Source: an uncultured Collinsella sp.
GTDB lineage: Bacteria; Actinomycetota; Coriobacteriia; Coriobacteriales; Coriobacteriaceae
Direction: 5' to 3'
Length of the DNA: 40,986 nt
Assembly: GCA_958433005.1 (NCBI GenBank)
Contig: CAUAWV010000018.1
Span: 1-40,986 of the forward strand
Positions 1-6,417 of this stretch are shown here, in pieces. The notes beneath the pieces were generated by a model. That model was given only the letters and a program-made list of their open reading frames with translations. It did no database searches and had not been told where the DNA came from. The position numbers were made by a program, and so were the translations under genes. Positions within the stretch are counted from its first letter, which is position 1; every line of letters begins with the position of its first letter.

Positions 1-557
1 CTGCTAGGCGGGCACTTTTACCGGGCGGCTAACCCACACAAACCCCCGAAGAGCCTTATTTTATCGCTGCAATGAATATCGAAGAAATCTGAGCTTCTTA
101 AAGACGGCGAAGCCGATGGCAAACGGGTAACGAGCAAAAACGGCGACTTCGCAAGTTACAGACCAAGGTCTCGTTCGTGTTCGCAAACAAAGCCGCCTGC
201 GACGATTCTTTCACTCATTGCTCTTACGAATCGCATATGACCTGCGGAAACGCAAGACGATAAAGCCACTGCCTACGATTCACTTCGCGAAACAGGCGCC
301 AAAGGGGGAAATCAGTCGTTTTGGTATTCATTTCATGTGGTTCCGAGCCTTAAAACAAACCCGTTTTTGTCCCCGGGACAAAAATGAAACTGCGTGCCCA
401 CGGTTTCGAAATAGTTCGCATATTTGTCCCATGTTTTGTCCCAAACGCCCACGTGAAGACACGCGGCGGGATTCGGTGGCAAAATTGCCAAGTCCAACCA
501 CTCAACTGGAGTTGACTGAAATGGTATGGCGGCAAACGAGCGTGAAAGAGTGGGAGT
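1..557. other. Left-edge region without a recognisable gene
   Basis: No open frame here resembles a known protein. The stretch holds a perfect 21-bp palindrome at 364-384 (arms TTTTTGTCCC and GGGACAAAAA around one C). Two further half sites, TTTGTCCC, follow at 423-430 and 435-442. A related arrangement precedes the second toxin copy at 3712-3779, so these elements belong with the duplicated locus that follows. The rest (1-360) shows nothing I can name. Confidence 0.5.
364..442. promoter_or_regulatory. GGGACAAAAA / TTTTGTCCC palindrome cluster, copy 1
   Basis: A perfect inverted repeat with 10-bp arms and a 1-bp centre (364-384) is followed about 40 bp later by two direct half sites, TTTGTCCC at 423-430 and TTTTGTCCC at 434-442. 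A GGGACAAAAA element, then TTGTCCC about 57 bp on, then TTTTGTCC, also sits upstream of the second toxin locus although the surrounding sequence differs. It could be an operator cluster or a structured-RNA remnant. No protein is known to bind it. Confidence 0.4.
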
Positions 558-860
558 AGAAAATTCCTTAGTTATGGGGTATAAATTGGATTTCCTTTAG
601 GATGCACCCCCATAACTATACGAATTGACCTGCTGACTCCAATGAAGATTGGAGGGTAACGGCCAGGGGTGACGGCCCAGCGAGTGTTATTTTGCGAGCT
701 ATGCGCGTTGAAAGCGACCTTTCGTGGTATAAACTACTTGCCGGAAGCCGCGGCTTTCAGAGTACGGCTTACGTGTACGTTTAACCTCCGTGGGCGACGG
801 GGTGCCGCAAGGCGTAGAATATCGCCCACCTGTAGGGGCCTGCAGCGATGCGGGCCCCGC
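558..860 (+). ncRNA. Candidate type III antitoxin RNA / structured leader, copy 1
   Basis: This leader upstream of the toxin is conserved almost base for base in the second locus and carries several stems. AGTTATGGGG (about 570-579) pairs with CCCCATAACT near 607-617. CTCCAAT-GAAG-ATTGGAG lies near 637-654. GGAAGCC pairs with GGCTTTC near 743-758. GTGGGCGA pairs with TCGCCCAC near 790-828. A 10-bp stem with a GCGA tetraloop closes the region (835-858). A TATAAA box lies at 728-733. Type III systems encode an RNA antitoxin just upstream of the toxin, which fits. Unlike classical ToxI, I could not find clear tandem repeats, so the antitoxin role is inferred. Confidence 0.45.
835..858 (+). terminator. 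10-bp hairpin with GNRA (GCGA) loop before toxin gene, copy 1
   Basis: GGGGCCTGCA and TGCGGGCCCC pair through ten base pairs (one G-T) closed by a GCGA tetraloop. It ends 25 bp before the toxin start. In known type III loci a leaky terminator lies between antitoxin RNA and toxin and sets their ratio. No U-run follows here, so it may act as an RNA-processing or pausing element instead. Confidence 0.45.
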
Positions 861-883
861 TTCGTATGAAGGGGGCGCAACCG

Positions 884-1333
884 ATGAAGATCGTATCCAT
901 CCCCCAGGACTTCTTCGACCTCGTCGAGGGCGACCGCGAGCTCATGCTTAAGCACAATCTCCCCTGCATCGTGGTGGTGAGGCTGCGTTTCCGCGGGAAG
1001 CGCAGGGACTTCGCCGTGCCGCTGCGTTCCAACATCGCCCCCAACGTGCCCAAAGACCAGTACTTTGCGTTGCCACCCCGCCCCACGACGCGCCCCGGCT
1101 GCCGCCACGGCATCCACTACATCAAGATGTTCCCCATAACCAAGTCCTACCAGCGCCGCTTCAGGACCGAGGGCTCGGCCTACTACGAGACGCTCCAGCG
1201 CATCATCGACGGCAACACCAAGCGCATTGTCTCCGAGTGCCAGGCGTACCTCGACCGCTACGAGCGCGAGGGAAGGCCCCGCTTCGCCGTCGACATCGAC
1301 CGTATCGTGGGGCTGCTGGAGGGCGAGAAGTAG
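884..1333 (+). CDS. Type III toxin-antitoxin toxin, CptN/TenpN/ToxN-like endoribonuclease (copy 1)
   Basis: The product is a 149-aa basic protein. ATG 884 is chosen because GGGGG at 871-875 lies 8 bp upstream; earlier in-frame ATGs at 848 and 866 lie inside or beside the hairpin. The N-terminus (DFF then an acidic/basic helix), a hydrophobic strand, the segment FAVPLRSNI (residues 43-51) and GIHYIKMFPI (76-85) match the layout I know from CptN/TenpN-type toxins. In that family the toxin is an RNase that cuts and is inhibited by small antitoxin RNAs, giving abortive phage defence or plasmid maintenance. The coding sequence recurs at 4224-4673 with three silent differences and an identical protein. 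Family assignment comes from motif memory without a search. Antitoxin identity and activity are inferred. Confidence 0.72.
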   Translation: MKIVSIPQDFFDLVEGDRELMLKHNLPCIVVVRLRFRGKRRDFAVPLRSNIAPNVPKDQYFALPPRPTTRPGCRHGIHYIKMFPITKSYQRRFRTEGSAYYETLQRIIDGNTKRIVSECQAYLDRYEREGRPRFAVDIDRIVGLLEGEK

Positions 1334-1541
1334 GGCACCTCGGCTCAGTCTCGAGTCATGTGGAGTCGCTCCGCATTTTTGAACGCCGCGTGTGCGTCCC
1401 AAATACTTGAGAAACAAGCTGTGAAGTGCAGTGGCTCGCCCGTGCCCGTGCATAGCCGTCACCATTAGCGTCTACGCGGCGTCGGCTTCAAGTGGAACTG
1501 GCCCCACTGCTGTATATGGTTTGCCTTGCTGCACATGGCGA

Positions 1542-1961
1542 TCAATGCCCACGATGCTTCTGCTTGCGCTTCAGCTTTCGCTGCTCGAAGCGCGCCTCCG
1601 CCTCATCCGCGCGACGCTGGCTTCTTGCTTGAGCCGACTCCCGCTTCGTCGCTTCCCGCTGTGCTGCGAGCGCCTGTTGTGCCTTGGTGCTCACCGCGGG
1701 CCGCTTAAGGGCTTTCGCTGCCTCGCGAGCGCGTCGCTTGGGATTCTTCGCGGGCTTGCTTGTTTCCGTGGCCTCGTCACCGAAGAACGCGAGCTCCGCC
1801 CATTTGCTTGTAACGAATCGCAGGATTTCCTCATCGGACGGTTCCGCGCCGAAGACGATGCGGGCGGCGCCGTATCTGCCGTCCTCGACATGCTCCGCCA
1901 GCCCGACCCAGAATTGGCCGTCATGATATACGGTCAGGGTGGATGACACGCTGATCTGCAT
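1542..1961 (-). CDS. yjdF: YjdF family protein (DUF2992)
   Basis: The product is a 139-aa protein. ATG at 1961 is preceded by AGGAGG (1970-1975), and the longer in-frame extension reads into the regulatory leader. Residues 1-70 form the conserved beta-rich YjdF domain (STLTVYHDGQFWVGLAEH near the start, then an ArgIleValPheGlyAla strand and an acidic helix). Residues 75-139 are a highly basic, Ala/Lys/Arg/Gln-rich tail ending KRKQKHRGH, typical of the family. Its biochemical function is not established; in other bacteria the gene is controlled by the yjdF riboswitch, which senses azaaromatic compounds. A matching leader lies upstream here. It is a lone gene between the toxin copies, on the opposite strand. 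Confidence 0.85.
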   Translation of the reverse strand: MQISVSSTLTVYHDGQFWVGLAEHVEDGRYGAARIVFGAEPSDEEILRFVTSKWAELAFFGDEATETSKPAKNPKRRAREAAKALKRPAVSTKAQQALAAQREATKRESAQARSQRRADEAEARFEQRKLKRKQKHRGH

Positions 1962-1975
1962 GGTTGGTTCCTCCT

Positions 1976-2088
1976 TTATGTAGATGACCATGCAGAGAAG
2001 GGACAACCAAGGAGGCAGGTTACTGATGCGGATATCCGCACGCCCACGACTACCCGACGGGGACTGTGTTTTCATCTCTGATGTCCGC
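1976..2088 (-). ncRNA. Probable yjdF riboswitch
   Basis: The roughly 110-nt leader lies between a TACAAT -10 box (2089-2094 on this strand) and the yjdF ribosome binding site. On the minus strand it contains GACATCAGAGATGAAAACAC, then a G-rich block with GGGTAG and GTGGGCG, and a TGCGGATATCCGCA palindrome. Position directly ahead of yjdF and these blocks fit the yjdF motif RNA, known to bind diverse azaaromatics and control translation. I recognise it from context and partial motif memory; a covariance-model search would settle it. Confidence 0.62.
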
Positions 2089-2268
2089 ATTGTAGCACGC
2101 GCGGATTTACGATGTTGATCGCCGGCGCCTAGACAGAGATGAAGGCGGTTCGATCTAGGTCAAGCCGGTCACTCGTTCATGAAGCGGCCGATTCCCTGAA
2201 AATAAAAGGCGCCCACGAGGACACCTACAGGCTATCTTCGAACTACTTGGTTTGGGGCAGACGGAGGA

Positions 2269-2325
2269 AAAAAATAGGGCAGAATCGCTCTCACGATCCC
2301 GCCCCGCAAACCCGAGGGTTTCTAA
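2269..2325 (-). terminator. Terminator module, distal copy
   Basis: On the minus strand an AAACC/GGTTT hairpin is followed by stem GGGCGGGA/TTCTGCCC (2297-2304 with 2277-2284) containing an inner ATCG/CGAT hairpin, then TATTTTTTT. It closely resembles the proximal copy at 2401-2455. Confidence 0.6.
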
Positions 2326-2395
2326 CCGGCTCCATTATTCCGGGCTTCTCAGTTCTGTCATTGACCCAGGTATCACCCGTCTCCTATAGCGAGTG
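2270..2395 (-). ncRNA. Candidate small RNA downstream of the Abi_2 gene
   Basis: Past the terminator of the Abi_2 gene on the same strand lies about 125 nt ending in a second copy of the same 3' module. That module is an AAACC-loop-GGTTT hairpin, then GGGCGGGA pairing with TTCTGCCC, then a run of seven T. A repeated terminator module with no reading frame between suggests a separately transcribed or processed RNA. Abi_2/AbiF genes have been reported next to structured RNAs, which makes a partner RNA plausible. No strong promoter is visible, so boundaries are uncertain. Confidence 0.4.
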
Positions 2396-2400
2396 AATAT

Positions 2401-2455
2401 AAAAATAGGGCAGAGTCGCTTGCGCAAGTCCGCCCCTAAAACCGTGAAGGTTTTG
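2401..2455 (-). terminator. Terminator module, proximal copy (end of Abi_2 gene)
   Basis: On the minus strand AAAACC-TTCAC-GGTTTT is followed by GGGCGGA/TCTGCCC (2429-2435 with 2408-2414), an inner TTGCGCAA palindrome and TATTTTT. It lies just after the Abi_2 stop codon and would end that transcript. Confidence 0.65.
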
Positions 2456-2466
2456 CTATCTGCAGG

Positions 2467-3429
2467 CTATTCTACCAACCCGAGCGATTCTGTCAACCTG
2501 CGAAGGAACTCGAGCGCGGAGCGAGCTGCGGCGTCGGGCCCCTTGTCGGGCAGCGCCTCGGTTCCGCCGTCGGCCCTGGCGAACATCTCGGCGAGCTCGG
2601 ATGCGGCGCGCGAGCGCGAGGAGCCCTCGGGTACCAAGCCGGAGTGCGCCACGAGCACGGTCGCGACCTCCTGCATGGCCGTATTCCCCATCCACTTCCT
2701 CCTGGTCGCCTTGGGAATTCCCACGGCGGCGACCCTTCGGGAGACACCGCTGGACGCCGAGCCCCGGGCGGCGCCCCTCTCGGCGAAGCAGTTGATCAGG
2801 CACGAGCCGTGCGCGGCGCAGTTGCGGACGGACTTCACGCGCTTGAGGTCGTAGTGGGAGGCCTCGAGGCGCCTGTCGTCCCATCGCCTGGCGCAGAAGC
2901 GCACGAAGTCGATGAGGGTGCCGAACGAGGTGAGCTCAAGGAAGGCCCAGGCGGGCATGTCGCCGGAGTACTTCGCGTAGAGGCTCGAGCTGTAGGGGCT
3001 GCGGCCGCTCATCTTGAGCTCGCGCAGGCGGTACTCCCTGTTTGCAGTGGTAAGCGATGCCATATAGTCGGCCACGATGGCGTAGCCGTCCTCTCCGCGG
3101 TCCTCCATCTCGCGAAGCAGTGTCACCTTCTGGAAATGCTCGATGTCGAGCGTCATGCCGAGCAGGGCGTGGCGCAGCTCCTGGTCGAGCGCCGCGAGCA
3201 GGCGCAGCTGGCCGAAGTCGAGGTCTACGTAGCGGCCGTCGCGCGGGCCTCCCTCGTATTTCGAGAAGAGTTTGCGGTAGGATGCGAGCTTGAAGAAGTT
3301 GCACTTGTCACGCAGGTAGTCCGCGGCCTCTTCCTCGGAACACAGCTCGAAGGCTACGCCCTTCTGCTTGAGGTGCTCTATCTGCTGCTCGATCGTGAGG
3401 ATCGGCTTCCTATCGTGGGGTTCGGCCAT
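2467..3429 (-). CDS. Abi_2 family abortive infection protein (AbiD/AbiF-like, HEPN)
   Basis: The product is 320 aa, the usual length for Abi_2. ATG 3429 is supported by AGGAG just upstream on this strand. The N-terminus has the typical helix with FFKLASYRKLF (residues 45-55). The centre carries MPAWAFLELTSFGTL (158-172). RNCAAH at 202-207 is the RX4H HEPN ribonuclease signature. Known relatives are phage-exclusion proteins, and the HEPN motif implies RNA cleavage. The last 100 residues are Ala/Arg/Glu-rich and less typical. The gene sits between the two toxin copies and is followed by two terminator modules that may bound a partner RNA. The family call is strong; the RNA partnership is inferred. 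Confidence 0.88.
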   Translation of the reverse strand: MAEPHDRKPILTIEQQIEHLKQKGVAFELCSEEEAADYLRDKCNFFKLASYRKLFSKYEGGPRDGRYVDLDFGQLRLLAALDQELRHALLGMTLDIEHFQKVTLLREMEDRGEDGYAIVADYMASLTTANREYRLRELKMSGRSPYSSSLYAKYSGDMPAWAFLELTSFGTLIDFVRFCARRWDDRRLEASHYDLKRVKSVRNCAAHGSCLINCFAERGAARGSASSGVSRRVAAVGIPKATRRKWMGNTAMQEVATVLVAHSGLVPEGSSRSRAASELAEMFARADGGTEALPDKGPDAAARSALEFLRRLTESLGLVE

Positions 3430-3897
3430 GCTCGGTCTCCTGTCATAAAAAGTATTGCCTATTTTACCAGCATGTTCTCGACATTCGATGGAGGCCTCAT
3501 CGTCGACTCATGGGCAAGCCGCCTGATACGACTCCCTTTCCCTGTCAGCAGCGCAGTCGCCTGACCTGCGGCTTTGGAATCGCGTTGGAAGCCGCCCGCG
3601 ACCAATCATTTGCAGTTGTTGCGAGTGGCTTGCGCGTGATGCTGCGGTTGAGTTTCAGAAACGGGCGATTCCGCCCAATCGGGCACCCGAATCACGGCCG
3701 GAAGCTCCTTTGGGACAAAAACAAAAACTCAATGCCCTGAGTTTGAAAAAAAGTTTTGAGGTTGTCCCAACTTTTGTCCACGAAGCCGACGAAACGCGAC
3801 ATCGCGTCATTCGGCGGCACGCGTTCCGTGTCGATGCCGAAAACTGGGTGCAACTGGAATGACGGGACGACAGAACCGAAGCCATCGAGTGGGAATA
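3430..3897. other. Intergenic region without a gene, upstream of toxin copy 2
   Basis: No convincing frame is present. It contains GGGACAAAAA at 3712-3721 followed by TTGTCCC (3762-3768) and TTTTGTCC (3772-3779), echoing the palindrome cluster before toxin copy 1. The short GAGTGGGAATAGAAAAT segment near 3887 begins the homology with copy 1. Confidence 0.5.
3712..3779. promoter_or_regulatory. GGGACAAAAA / TTTTGTCC element cluster, copy 2
   Basis: The element order and spacing (GGGACAAAAA, about 57 bp, TTGTCCC, 3 bp, TTTTGTCC) match 375-441 in copy 1 within one or two bases, although most intervening bases differ. Conserved elements in diverged sequence argue for a function in the toxin locus, unknown at present. 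Confidence 0.35.
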
Positions 3898-4200
3898 GAA
3901 AATACCTTAGTTATGGGGGTATAAATTGGATTTCCTTTAGGATGCACCCCCATAACTATATGAATTGACCTGCTGACTCCAATGAAGATTGGTGGGTAAC
4001 TGCCAGGGGTGGCGGCCCAGCGAGTGTTGTTTTGCGAGCTATGCGCATTGAAAGCGACCTTTCGTGGTATAAACTACTTGCCGGAAGCCGCGGCTTTCAG
4101 AGTACGGCTTACGTGTACGTTTAACCTCCGTGGGCGACGGGGTGCCGCAAGGCGTAGAATATCGCCCACCTGTAGGGGCCTGCAGCGATGCGGGCCCCGC
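3898..4200 (+). ncRNA. Candidate type III antitoxin RNA / structured leader, copy 2
   Basis: This leader is nearly identical to copy 1 at 558-860. Substitutions fall in the first 150 nt and all the downstream stems are unchanged. The inverted repeat AGTTATGGGGGT...ACCCCCATAACT is perfect (12 bp) here, while copy 1 lacks one G. The stem at 3977-3994 has a G-to-T change that breaks one pair. The second half is invariant, so that is the better candidate for the active RNA. Confidence 0.45.
4175..4198 (+). terminator. 10-bp hairpin with GNRA loop before toxin gene, copy 2
   Basis: This is the same GGGGCCTGCA-GCGA-TGCGGGCCCC hairpin as copy 1, again ending 25 bp before the toxin ATG. Its exact retention supports a role in toxin expression or RNA processing. 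Confidence 0.45.
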
Positions 4201-4223
4201 TTCGTATGAAGGGGGCGCAACCG

Positions 4224-4673
4224 ATGAAGATCGTATCCATCCCCCAGGACTTCTTCGACCTCGTCGAGGGCGACCGCGAGCTCATGCTTAAGCACAATCT
4301 CCCCTGCATCGTGGTGGTGAGGCTGCGTTTCCGCGGGAAGCGCAGGGACTTCGCCGTGCCGCTGCGTTCCAACATCGCCCCCAACGTGCCCAAAGACCAG
4401 TACTTTGCGTTGCCACCCCGCCCCACGACGCGCCCCGGCTGCCGCCACGGCATCCACTACATCAAGATGTTCCCCATAACCAAGTCCTACCAGCGCCGCT
4501 TCAGGACCGAGGGCTCGGCCTACTACGAGACGCTCCAGCGCATCATCGACGGCAACACCAAGCGCATTGTCTCCGAGTGCCAGGCGTACCTCGACCGCTA
4601 CGAGCGCGAAGGAAGGCCCCGCTTCGCCGTCGACATCGACCGCATCGTGGGCCTGCTGGAGGGCGAGAAGTAG
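4224..4673 (+). CDS. Type III toxin-antitoxin toxin, CptN/TenpN/ToxN-like endoribonuclease (copy 2)
   Basis: This 149-aa protein is identical to copy 1. The three nucleotide differences lie in the last 70 bp of the gene and are silent. The same GGGGG ribosome binding site lies 8 bp before ATG 4224. Two intact copies of a toxin with the same leader mean either RNA could neutralise either toxin, so loss of one copy would be tolerated. The right-hand flank runs into a truncated GyrI-like gene, showing that this copy, or the duplication endpoint, landed in that gene. Functional notes for copy 1 apply. Confidence 0.72.
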   Translation: MKIVSIPQDFFDLVEGDRELMLKHNLPCIVVVRLRFRGKRRDFAVPLRSNIAPNVPKDQYFALPPRPTTRPGCRHGIHYIKMFPITKSYQRRFRTEGSAYYETLQRIIDGNTKRIVSECQAYLDRYEREGRPRFAVDIDRIVGLLEGEK

Positions 4674-4812
4674 GGCACCTCGGCTCAATCCCGAGCCATG
4701 CGGAACCGCTTCACATTTTTGAACGCCGCGCGCCCCAAATACCCGAGAAACAGGCCATGAGGTGCGGCGGCGCACTCGTGCCTGCGCGCAGCCATCTCCA
4801 TCAGCGTCTACG

Positions 4813-5430
4813 GTGCGCTACAACATCGCGGGCAAACCGCCTGACAAGCCGAGCTTTCTGATCGTTCCGTCTATGAGCTACGTTGCCGTGCGGGGCAAGG
4901 GCGATCCCAATGCCGAAGGCGGCGCGTAGCAGAACGCGTTGCCGATGCCCTATGGCGTCGCCTATACCATCAAGATGTCGAAAAACGGCCCGCGAGAGAT
5001 CGAAGGCTATTTCGACTTCGTCGTGCCTCCGCTCGAGGGCTTCTGGTGGCAAGACCACACCGATGGCGGGATCGATTACGCGCGGAAGGACGACTTCAAC
5101 CTCATCTCATGCATCCGCCTGCCCGATTTCGTCACTCGCGAGGACTTCGACTGGGCCGTCTCGGAAGCCGCTGCCAAGAAGAAGCTGGACTTCTCGTCGG
5201 TCGAGCTGCTGAGGGTCGACGAGGGTCTTTGCATTCAGCGCATGCATACCGGGCCTTACAACGACGAACCGGCGACCATAGACGCCATGCGCACATTTGC
5301 AGCGGAACGGGGCTACGCCCCCGACTTCTCCGAAGCCTGTCTGCATCACGAGATTTACCTCTCCGACCCGCGCAAGTGCGCGCCGGAGAAGCTCAAGACC
5401 GTGATCCGTCATCCCATAAAGTTGATTTAG
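4813..5430 (+). pseudogene. GyrI-like small-molecule-binding protein, 5'-truncated and amber-interrupted
   Basis: The reading frame gives a GyrI-like domain: a PSFLIVPSMSYVAVRGKGDPN block, a PYGVAYTIKMS block, EGFWWQD, and a C-terminal HEIYLSDPRK block. These are the hallmarks of the stand-alone GyrI-like/SOUL-type family, usually about 210 aa. Two defects are visible. The normal N-terminal start is absent, as coding sequence begins at the repeat border near 4813 with only a GTG and no ribosome binding site. TAG at 4927-4929 interrupts the frame where relatives have an aromatic residue followed by Gln. A shorter product from TTG 4939 or ATG 4945 is possible but would lack the first strands. 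A hairpin terminator follows at 5431. Confidence 0.75.
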
Positions 5431-5462
5431 CGAAGCGAGTGACGCCGATCGCTTCGGCTTTT
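5431..5462 (+). terminator. Hairpin terminator after the GyrI-like pseudogene
   Basis: CGAAGCG (5431-5437) pairs with CGCTTCG (5450-5456), followed by GCTTTT. It begins directly after the stop codon. Confidence 0.55.
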
Positions 5463-5473
5463 GGGCGCTCGCC

Positions 5474-5725
5474 GTGGCGTGGGCGGCAGCGGGACGTGCC
5501 CTGCGACCGGTGGCGGAGGCCGAGGCGCGGGAGCGCGCGTTCGTTTGCACCGCCTCGCACGACCTCGTCACCCCGCTCATGGCGGTGACCGCGAACTACG
5601 ACGTGCTTGAAGCGGAGGCATCCGATCAGACCGGCCTTGCGTCCTGGGTCGCCAACATCCGTGCAGCGGCGGACGAGATGGCGACTCGCATTGCTGACAT
5701 GCTCATGCACATGGGCGGCGACTAG
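5474..5725 (+). pseudogene. Histidine kinase fragment (HisKA dimerisation domain)
   Basis: The frame encodes a linker rich in Ala/Glu/Arg, then FVCTASHDLVTPLMAV with the phospho-acceptor His, and a second helix, ending MGGD. This is a recognisable HisKA domain (about 80 aa), but the sensor part and the ATPase domain are missing. No ribosome binding site supports a real start. The frame stops where relatives would continue into HATPase. It is a remnant. The ATPase tail on the opposite strand at 5805-5918 may come from the same or another kinase. Confidence 0.65.
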
Positions 5726-5804
5726 CCAGGGCGAGCCCTGCAACGGGCATTATTATCCGGGAAGCGTTTGATTGCGAGACACGCCGGTGTGAGGGCCTGA
5801 GTCG

Positions 5805-5918
5805 TCAGGCCCCGCACAGGGGGACCGCGATGGTGGCCACCGCGCCGCCCGAGGGGCTGTTGGCGAGCGAGACGGAACCCCCATGGGCGCTCGCGGCCTC
5901 GGAGGCGGCGTGGAGGCC
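5805..5918 (-). pseudogene. Histidine kinase fragment (C-terminal HATPase tail)
   Basis: On the minus strand the frame ending at TGA 5805-5807 reads GLHAASEAASAHGGS, a strand, GGAVATIAVPL and a short end. This matches the last 35-40 residues of a HATPase_c domain (GLGL-H..AHGG..). Nothing upstream continues the frame: it breaks near 5918, where ISL3 transposase sequence on the other strand begins. The fragment has no start and is dead. Confidence 0.6.
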
Positions 5919-5920
5919 AG

Positions 5921-6169
5921 ATGCACTCCAATGTCAGGGAGATGAAGACCGTGGCGAGGACGCTCAGGAAGGAGCGGGAGGGCATCCTGAACTGGTGGAA
6001 GAGGGGCTCCACAAACTCGTTCCTGGAAGGGCTGAACCCCGTCGTCCAGTCGGTCCGCAGCGCTGCAAGGGGCTTCAGGAGCATCGCCTATTTCAGGACG
6101 ATAATCTTCCTCCGGCTGGGCCGCCTGGACTTCACGGCCCAGAAGAAGCTGACATGCGCTACCCACTAG
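5921..6169 (+). pseudogene. ISL3-family transposase, C-terminal remnant
   Basis: The last 82 residues of an ISL3-type DDE transposase are present: ILNWWKRGSTNSFLEGLNPV, a basic helix with SAARGF, and FRTIIFLRLGRLDF. The family protein is about 400 aa, so four fifths is missing. The left break falls at the kinase tail near 5920. Just after the stop, ACGTCGAAGAGCCC (to about 6183) looks like the right inverted repeat of an ISL3 element, whose ends typically read GGCTCTT inward. It is a degraded insertion sequence. Confidence 0.75.
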
Positions 6170-6254
6170 AAACGTCGAAGAGCCCATTTTTGGCCTTCGG
6201 TGGCAAATACGAGCGCTTGCCATAAAAATGAGCGACGTCTCTACCTGCAGCTTG

Positions 6255-6340
6255 CCAAAATCGACCTCCGATGGCAATGGTAAAAGTGTCATCGGAGGCC
6301 TGTTTTGGCGTTGGTTTTTGCCACTGGAGGTCGATTTTGG
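6255..6340. repeat. Fold-back element with 15-bp arms
   Basis: CCAAAATCGACCTCC (6255-6269) and GGAGGTCGATTTTGG (6326-6340) are perfect inverted repeats about 56 bp apart. The right arm is followed by TTTTT. The interior and right flank repeat the block ATCGGAGGCC (6291 and 6352). It lies between a dead insertion sequence and the LysR gene end. It could be a terminator, a miniature element or a regulatory RNA. Confidence 0.55.
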
Positions 6341-6417
6341 TTTTTAGGCGCCATCGGAGGCCGTTTTTGGCGCGGAGCCGGGCTTCTGCCTGTGTACGTG
6401 CGCGGGCACTGCGGGCT

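Larger units (their letters stand above)
558..1472. repeat. Large direct repeat, copy 1 (toxin locus)
   Basis: About 915 bp recur at 3898-4812 in the same orientation. By reading, 708-1269 is identical to 4048-4609 (562 bp at constant offset 3340). Scattered substitutions flank this core on the left (558-707), and divergence is stronger on the right, where similarity ends around AGCGTCTACG. The identical core covers most of the RNA leader and toxin gene, suggesting recent duplication or gene conversion focused on the functional unit. Confidence 0.85.
3898..4812. repeat. Large direct repeat, copy 2 (toxin locus)
   Basis: This is the second copy of the repeat at 558-1472. The right border coincides with the point where GyrI-like coding sequence starts without a proper start codon, consistent with a junction at about 4812. 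Confidence 0.85.

Noticed and set aside
560..845. Tandem repeats expected of a classical type III antitoxin RNA
   Set aside because: I searched for units of 30-50 nt and found only scattered short similarities, so no repeat array is claimed.
734..1465. Long minus-strand open frame (243 codons) over toxin copy 1, repeated over copy 2 at 4074-4775
   Set aside because: It is antisense to the toxin gene in GC-rich sequence, has no ribosome binding site, and its protein resembles nothing; the plus-strand frame has family motifs.
2139..2396. Open frame of 85 codons between yjdF and the Abi_2 gene
   Set aside because: It crosses the distal terminator module, has no ribosome binding site and no recognisable protein features.
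2269..2455. CRISPR-like pair of direct repeats
   Set aside because: Only two copies, each a hairpin with a T-run on the minus strand; these are terminator-type modules, not CRISPR repeats.
2644..3564. 306-codon plus-strand frame over the Abi_2 gene
   Set aside because: Antisense shadow of the Abi_2 gene with low-complexity Gly/Ala/Val composition.
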